Shown one piece after another: positions 58,576-64,000 of a stretch of 64,000 bases of DNA. Each line of letters begins with the position of its first letter. The stretch's first letter is position 1. The position numbers and the translations under genes were made by a program. Below the pieces are notes generated by a model. That model saw only the letters and a program-made list of their open reading frames with translations. It was not told the DNA's origin and did not search any database. The stretch comes from Phytophthora quininea (taxonomy: Eukaryota > Oomycota > Peronosporomycetes > Peronosporales > Peronosporaceae), in contig JAAVTG010001003.1 of NCBI GenBank assembly GCA_011947345.1, positions 1,240,001 to 1,304,000 on the forward strand. Direction: 5' to 3'.

Positions 58576-59490
58576 ACTTCCTAGTGCTATACACGTGATA
58601 CTCCCAGTGAGTCAGACTGTTCCGCCAGGACGACGGATTTATCCGGAGGCTGTGACCTGGGAATCCTCCCACACAAAGTTCTTCGGGACCCTATTCGGGC
58701 CCGGGAACGGAGGGCCCTGGGTCGGTCAGTACCTTCACCTTGTGTACCCCTTCGAAAACGGTTGTTTTGATCAGGGACCGGTCACCGAGTTGTTCAACGA
58801 ACGTCTCGACCTGGTACTGGTGAGCTGCAAACGGCAGTTATACAGACAATGGTCCGGGACACTGCCTGGGTCCGGGACCGGGAACACGACACACAATATA
58901 CAATCTGTTCTTTCGGACGGAAGACTCCGGGGGCGATGGCCCCAGAAATATGGAGTGTGCAAACCCGAGTCGGCCAGACCGCTGCCGGGACACACAAATA
59001 TGAAATGCCTAACTCCCTGGGGAATGTAGGCAAAAATAATGGAAATATTACCGGGATAGCCTTAAGCACAGCTCCGGCCCTCTGTGGCCCTGGTCCCAGA
59101 CGATCGCACTGACGAGAACACTTGCGCGCTCGAGGAAAAAGGTAGACTGAATTGGTCGCCCCAGCCTTCGCCGGGGCGAGTTACGTTCCTATGAACTATA
59201 CTTGATTTCACTATGGACCCGGACCGGGTCCCGGGTCCACTGTCTCCGACGATGTCCCGACGCGGCCCATTGCGTACCTTGATCGACTTGACTTGGGAAC
59301 ACTATAGATCATCGCACTTGACCTGGACCCAGTATGGTCCGGATGGGAGGCACTTCGGCACATCTCAGGAGAGAGTGTCACCTCGCGGTGGATTCTTCTG
59401 ACTTGACTTGGATTGAGTATGGTCCGGGGAGGAGGTCCTGATCGGGACCGCGAAACGAGACAACTTGTACCCTGGATGTGGTCCACACCG

Positions 59491-59534
59491 CTGGCCCCGG
59501 TCCCGGTATGTCCTGGCCCCGGTCCCGGTATGTC
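59491..59534. repeat. 22-bp perfect tandem duplication
   Basis: Two exact copies of ctggccccggtcccggtatg+tc at 59491-59512 and 59513-59534. The 15-mer gatgtggtccacacc flanks them at 59475-59489 and 59548-59562. Confidence 0.85.
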
Positions 59535-60076
59535 CTGGTCCGGATCCGATGTGGTCCACACCAGTGATCCGGGTCCCGACGAGACGGGGGCTGGCACGGG
59601 AGCTCCCGGCACTTTGCCACATAGTACTGCGGATCGGGAGTTCGCGAACGCGCTTGCTGCGGAGATCGGGTTAGAAGAGTTAGAAGGTAGCCTGTGGTCG
59701 CACTCTAGGACCACACAGCCAAACCTTGTATAAGATAACAATTAACAATATAGAGTTCGATACCGATATGCAGCCACCACTTATTCTTTTGGATCCTCGG
59801 GTGGTGGGCCCTCGTCCAGGATCGACGGGGCGTATGCGATTCGGGACACCTGGAAGTTCTCGAACACCCCGACGTTCGCGCACCAGCTCCTCGCGGAGCA
59901 ACAGATTACAAAGCTTAGGTCAGTCGATTCACAACGCAGTTAATGTCAACGCCCGATGGTCACTACTATCCAGCCACACAAGACGGTCAGGTCAATATGA
60001 AATGGGTGACGCCCGGATGTACTGACGGCCCAACTAGGGTATGAAATGGGTCGGGGTCAATCCAGGAGCAACACGC

Positions 60077-60150
60077 CCTAGACCCCCCTTCCCAACTGGA
60101 CTTGAACACAGGGGAGTTCCACGCGAGACTAGTCCCTAAGCCAAGGTGCC
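60077..60150 (-). repeat. tRNA-like Pol III element, candidate tRNA-SINE head
   Basis: The minus strand starts ggcaccttggcttagggac. Box A-like tggcttaggga is at 60143-60133 and box B-like tgttcaagtcc at 60108-60098, 35 nt apart, close to consensus and to tRNA spacing. A matching acceptor stem is absent, so it is not a functional tRNA. A tRNA-derived SINE remnant is the best guess. Confidence 0.35.
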
Positions 60151-61831
60151 CTTAACGCCCAATGCGGCCTCGGCTTCCTCGGAGCACACGAGCACTTGAG
60201 GGGAAATCGAACTCTGTTTAAAATCTCATTCAAACTAGCTATGCAATACTAAGTACGAATCTTGAACGATCCTCTGACATTATCTTGACTTGAATATGGA
60301 CGGTGCAAATGACTTGGTCTGACTATGGAGTCATCACTGGGTGCGCAATCCTGGAGCATCTCCATTGCTCAATGGGGGTCAAGTTTCCCAAACGGGGTGA
60401 TCTCTCGCAACTTCAACTCCAGGCGCTCCACATCACTCGCACTGGGGATTGATTCTTGACCTGATGTTTGTATAGGGACTTCCACGAATTCATACATCCA
60501 GAATCACGATTCAGGGGTTGGTCATCCTGGAATGCCGATCTGCGTCCAGGATACCGAATCCGGTTCCAGTTCCAGAGTCCCAGCGTATCGGGAAACCCAC
60601 CTCCATCAAGCATAGTAACTTCTGGGAAATATAGTGTGTTGTGCAACACGCGTCTTGTTAGGGCGAGCTGGGTCTTGAGAGCCCATAGCGTCACACTCAT
60701 CGTGCGCTTTTGAGACCAAGGCTACACAAGTCACAGAGGAGATACGTTCGCTCAATGTGATTTCTGCCCACTCTTGAGCGCTTGCTGACGGACGAGGTGC
60801 GGCTTCGGACCGAGCCTCCAGTGCGTTTCGGAGTTTACATACTCCCGACGCAGGCTTTCGAAACCTAGGGACCATCCTAGGTAGGACTCCCGCCACAGCC
60901 TTGTCCCAACCAGTCGCACGTCTCCACAACCACTCATCCATGCAGTTAAGATCCAACCAATCTCAGCGCGGGGATTGCTACCCATAGAAAAATCCAAATC
61001 AGCATCATCACATAGCGCTTGAGCTCAACGCACCACAACCAGCCAAAGTACACTCACTTATGAACTACCAGTTGCTCACGCTTGCGCTCAAATTGGAGAG
61101 ACGCCAAACCGGTCTTCACAATTTGCGCTGTGATTTGCGAGCGCCTTTCCCTGAGGAAGCGAGGATGTAACTAGTGCGTCTTTTTTGCGATGTGCAAGTT
61201 TTGGAAGTTTTCCAGTGTTGATTGTACTTTTGATATCCATAGTCGCAATAAAGGTGACCAAGCGGTGATCAACGTCCAGCAATTCGGTGCTGTGGGATAC
61301 CGCGAAGATTTGTCGCCGTTCTTAGTTCGCAACATTCTGGTGCACCACGAGTGTCACCATGCTAACGCAGAGGGAATATATCGACGTGAACAGTGACTAA
61401 CACCGAACGCGCTTGTCCGTGAGCATGCAGCCGTGAGCAAAGAGCGCTGCTCGAGCAGCTGCAGACGCCGACGAGCGGCGCCGCGGATTTAAACCCAGCG
61501 TCGACGTGAACGAACTCGCTGGCGCCGTATTGCTCGTCGAATTCGAAAGAAGTGTGTTCAACAGATGAACGGTAGCACCGCTGGACGCCTCAGTCACCAC
61601 CCAGTCCGTTTGACCGCAGAGCAAAGGGCCAAAAGAAGAAATCCAGGTGCCGTGAAGAATGCCTGGAGTGATAACGCGTGATCACTTTAGGATCAGATCG
61701 CGATTCGAGTTCCCCGTTCAGCACGTCGTACGGCTGCGAAGACTCCACCCCGGCGGATACTGTTGGCAGATAGCTTTGCCATTATGAGCGGTGCTCCAAA
61801 AACGAGCTTTTTAAAGCATTTTCAATTAGCT

Positions 61832-61866
61832 AAAAATCGGTTTTTACTTAAGTAAAAACGTTTTTG
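61832..61866. repeat. 20-bp perfect palindrome with extended arms
   Basis: gtttttacttaagtaaaaac at 61840-61859 is a perfect palindrome, flanked by aaaaatcg on the left and cgttttt on the right, extending the dyad to ~34 bp with one mispaired base. It ends 30 bp before the next start codon. Confidence 0.85.
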
Positions 61867-61889
61867 TACCAAGTGTAGGTACTCGAAAA

Positions 61890-63127
61890 ATGTCGGAGCG
61901 CAAGCGTCGTCGAGTGGCGGAAGACGCCCGTCGTCTGGAGCTCTGCGCGGACGATCTGCGCGAGACGGGCGCCTCCATTGCGTCCCGCGTGTTCCGCCTG
62001 CCTTCAACCAACACCTTGGTGTCTCTTAAATCCCAAACAGAAGCCCAGAAGTCGCAAAAACATATTCCAAATAATGCGTCGAAGTCGCTCTACTCGGTGG
62101 TGTCTTCCTCAGCCTACGCAGCGAAAAACAGCGCGCTGAACCCTCAGGAAACTTGGCAAGATGCTTTGACGCGACTGGCGAGGGAGATGGATGCGAAACA
62201 AGGCGGCAAGGAGGCCCAAGAGCGCCTGAACCGGCTCAAACGGAGGTTCGAGTCACTCTCGGCCTCTGTGAAGCTCTTCCAGGACAAAGTGAAGGCCACG
62301 GGGACGAGGTGGCCGTGCAGGACCGTGTAGAGAGCCAGCTAGCGCAGGAGGAGACGGCGTGGGAGCAGCAGATGCAGACGAGAGAGCAGAAAGTGGCCGA
62401 GAGGGAGGTGGAGCTGCAAGCTCTGCAGGAGGAGAACGGGGCCCCCAGCGAGCAGGAGGAGGAGGAAGAAGTGGAAGAGGAAGAAGTTGGAGAGCTCCAG
62501 GAGGCTCTGGCATTGAGAAAGGAGGAGATGAGAGACATTGAAGCAGCTATCGACTCTTTAGAGAGGAAGAAGAAGAGGAAGTCTGTGGCTCTGGAGAAGC
62601 CTGAACATGTCGATGTGGAAGCAGATGCAGCTGCGGCTGCGAGGGAACAAGTGCTAAGGGAGCTGAAAGAGGAGAAGGAGGCTCTCCAGAGAGAGATTAT
62701 CGCTGCTGAAGAGCAGGAAGAGAAGCAGGAGGAGAACGCCAGGGACCTGCCGACCTTGAAAGACGGGCTGGCGGACGCCAAAGTGGAAAGAGCCAAAGTG
62801 CAGGCCAAAGTGGACTCGCTGAGGCTGGAGCTGGCCAGACGCAAGCGAAAGATGCGGCACATGGTCGACGTGCAGCTGCTGACGGCGAGAGACACGAGCC
62901 CACCGACACTGCGGGAAGAAGCGGTGCTGTTGCACTTGCTGTATGAACACGAAGGGGAGATGGGGGTTAATGAACTGAAGCAAGAGGCCAGTACAGTGCT
63001 GCAGGAGCACGGCAAACCCAACGGCAACGGAGTAGTGATCCGTGCGCTGTATTCTTTGGTGGCAAACGGAGTGGTTCAAATTGACCGATCCTACCGCAAT
63101 GGACTCGTCACGTCGCTATTGGTTTGA
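61890..63127 (+). CDS. unrecognised coiled-coil protein with winged-helix-like C-terminus
   Basis: I do not recognise the family. The N-terminus (MSERKRRRVAEDARRLELCA) is basic; from ~62160 a long charged coiled coil follows (LNRLKRRFESLSASVKLFQD; VEEEEVGELQEALALRKEEM; EEKEALQREIIAAEEQEEKQ; an E-rich run). The last ~80 residues change character (REEAVLLHLLYEHEGEMGVN..VVIRALYSLVANGVVQIDRS), with the alternating hydrophobics of a small winged-helix-like fold. Two frames join at gggg 62300-62303 (KATGDEVAVQDRVESQLAQ) by adding one G, ~413 aa. Intronless. A structural or chromosome/centrosome role is conceivable but unsupported. Confidence 0.7.
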
Positions 63128-63241
63128 ATGTCGTCGTTATAGCTGCAGCAACAGGAGTGGCTTTCATGTATTTCTCACGTGTATTTCGTCGATGGACTTA
63201 CTGCCAAATCTGATGAAGATCGACTTGCATTTATCATCCTC

Positions 63242-64000
63242 TTACAGTTTGCTCCCATGAAAAGACATGTAAAGCTGCTGCTGCCAAACTCGCGGGTCGC
63301 TTCCTACATAGTCCTGCAACACACTGGATTCACGCTGAATAGCCTTGACGTCGTCATACGGGAGCAGTAGCAAGTGCGTCGCAGTTCCAGCTTGTATTGT
63401 GAATGGCACGGGCTCATCATTCAACGACTCGCGCTCTCCGAACGTGTGGCCTTCACACAGTGTATACGGGTGCGCAGAATTTACACGAACTCTGCCAGAC
63501 CTGCAGCAACAAGGATCACATTCAGAAAATGAAGTTGTAAGTGATATGAAGCACGTACGCTATGAAGTAGATGGCAGACGGAAGCGAGCCGCGAGCACTG
63601 ATCACCTCGCCAGCTCGATACACCTTTGCGAACAGCGGCGTGTTGCGTTCATCTTTCAAGCGCTCGACTTCTACAAGCATCAGGAAACAAGTTATGTAGC
63701 TACGTCGAACCAATACGCGCAAGAAAATTCTTACCATCCAGAATAACGCTGGTAGTAGGCCAAACAAGTCGTGCTGCCGCAGGTGACACGGCTGCCAGTG
63801 ATTTTCGCTTGTACGAAATCGATGTTACGTCGATTGACGTCATGCAGTAGCGGTAATTGATCATCATACCTAGCGATGTTGCCAGCGCTGATGGTGTAGT
63901 ATCCGCCATAAAATTGATTTGCTCCACCTGAGCGCCGTTCTGCAAATGGAAGTTGGCGACTGGGTCTAAAATCTTATCCTGCTTTCGCTCGAAAAGAATG
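63242..64000 (-). CDS. cyclic-nucleotide-binding-domain protein, partial (5' end outside window)
   Basis: Reading from the right edge, exons on the minus strand encode a membrane/helical part (NFHLQNGAQVEQINFMADTT; ASVILDG) and then a CNB fold: VEVERLKDERNTPLFAKVYR, AGEVISARGSLPSAIYFIA, spliced to SGRVRVNSAHPYTLCEGHTF, GERESLNDEPVPFTIQAGTA, THLLLLPYDDV. This has the CNB beta-roll order with a phosphate-binding-cassette-like GERESLN segment; the cassette lacks the usual R-A-A. Introns near 63500-63555 and 63660-63690 were inferred. The remainder lies past position 64000. Confidence 0.6.

Larger units (their letters stand above)
57955..61889. other. gene-poor, repeat-rich 3.9-kb region
   Basis: No intact gene is recognised. 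It holds a decayed hAT-type transposase fragment (58.1-58.6 kb), GC-rich ggtcccgg-rich repeats (58.6-59.6 kb), a tRNA-like element near 60.1 kb and an AT-rich palindrome next to the following gene. The short open frames, e.g. 59726-60025 (+) and 61190-61396 (+), have no clear homologues. Base composition changes abruptly between AT-rich and GC-rich blocks, as in TE-derived sequence. Confidence 0.55.

Noticed and set aside
60077..60150. Functional tRNA gene
   Set aside because: Boxes A and B are fair, but there is no acceptor stem pairing and no clear anticodon arm.

Overview
The window is nuclear DNA of a compact, GC-rich eukaryotic genome, most likely an oomycete (Phytophthora/Pythium type). 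The signs are introns of about 60-95 nt with GTRNGY donors, gene spacings often below 150 bp on alternating strands, an SPX-SLC13 phosphate transporter, and a candidate INR/FPR-type core promoter. The gene set combines flagellate/centriolar (STIL), endomembrane (COPA, VPS52, TRAPPC8, RAB5, ARL1) and chromatin/RNA functions (GCN5, a KDM4-like demethylase, INTS3, MAGO, TSEN54, TFDP). The taxonomic call is inference; no marker gene was compared.

Layout. 0-1.4 kb: PIGC (+). 1.4-2.8 kb: intergenic with an imperfect inverted repeat. 2.8-4 kb: SHAQKYF-class MYB (+). 4.2-11.4 kb: four minus-strand genes (TSEN54, JmjN/JmjC demethylase, an unrecognised ~900-aa membrane protein, ARL1). 11.6-13.1 kb: bromodomain-like protein (+), tail-to-tail with INTS3 (-, 13.1-16.8 kb). 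17.1-31.0 kb: one giant HECT ubiquitin ligase gene (+). 31.1-32.6 kb: LRR protein (-), head-to-head with VPS52 (+, to 34.9 kb). 35-38 kb: SPX-SLC13 transporter (-). 38.4-40.2 kb: GCN5 (-). 40.6 kb: small ORF (+). 41-42.5 kb: TFDP (-), head-to-head with MAGO (+). 44-44.9 kb: RAB5 (+). 45.4-46 kb: ORMDL (-). 46.8-51 kb: TRAPPC8 (+). 51-54 kb: STIL (-). 54.2-58 kb: COPA (-). 58-61.9 kb: gene-poor and repeat-rich, with a decayed hAT-type transposase fragment and a tRNA-like Pol III element. 61.9-63.1 kb: coiled-coil protein (+). 63.2 kb to the edge: cyclic-nucleotide-binding protein (-, 5' end missing).

A pervasive technical pattern shapes the annotation. Most multi-kilobase genes are broken into overlapping frames. 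At about two dozen junctions checked by eye, the family-conserved reading returns if one base is added to a homopolymer (usually 4 read for 5) or two bases to a short dinucleotide run. I therefore treat these as intact genes with likely sequencing or assembly errors, not pseudogenes. Coordinates of multi-exon or frame-broken genes are given as whole spans, with exon detail in the evidence.
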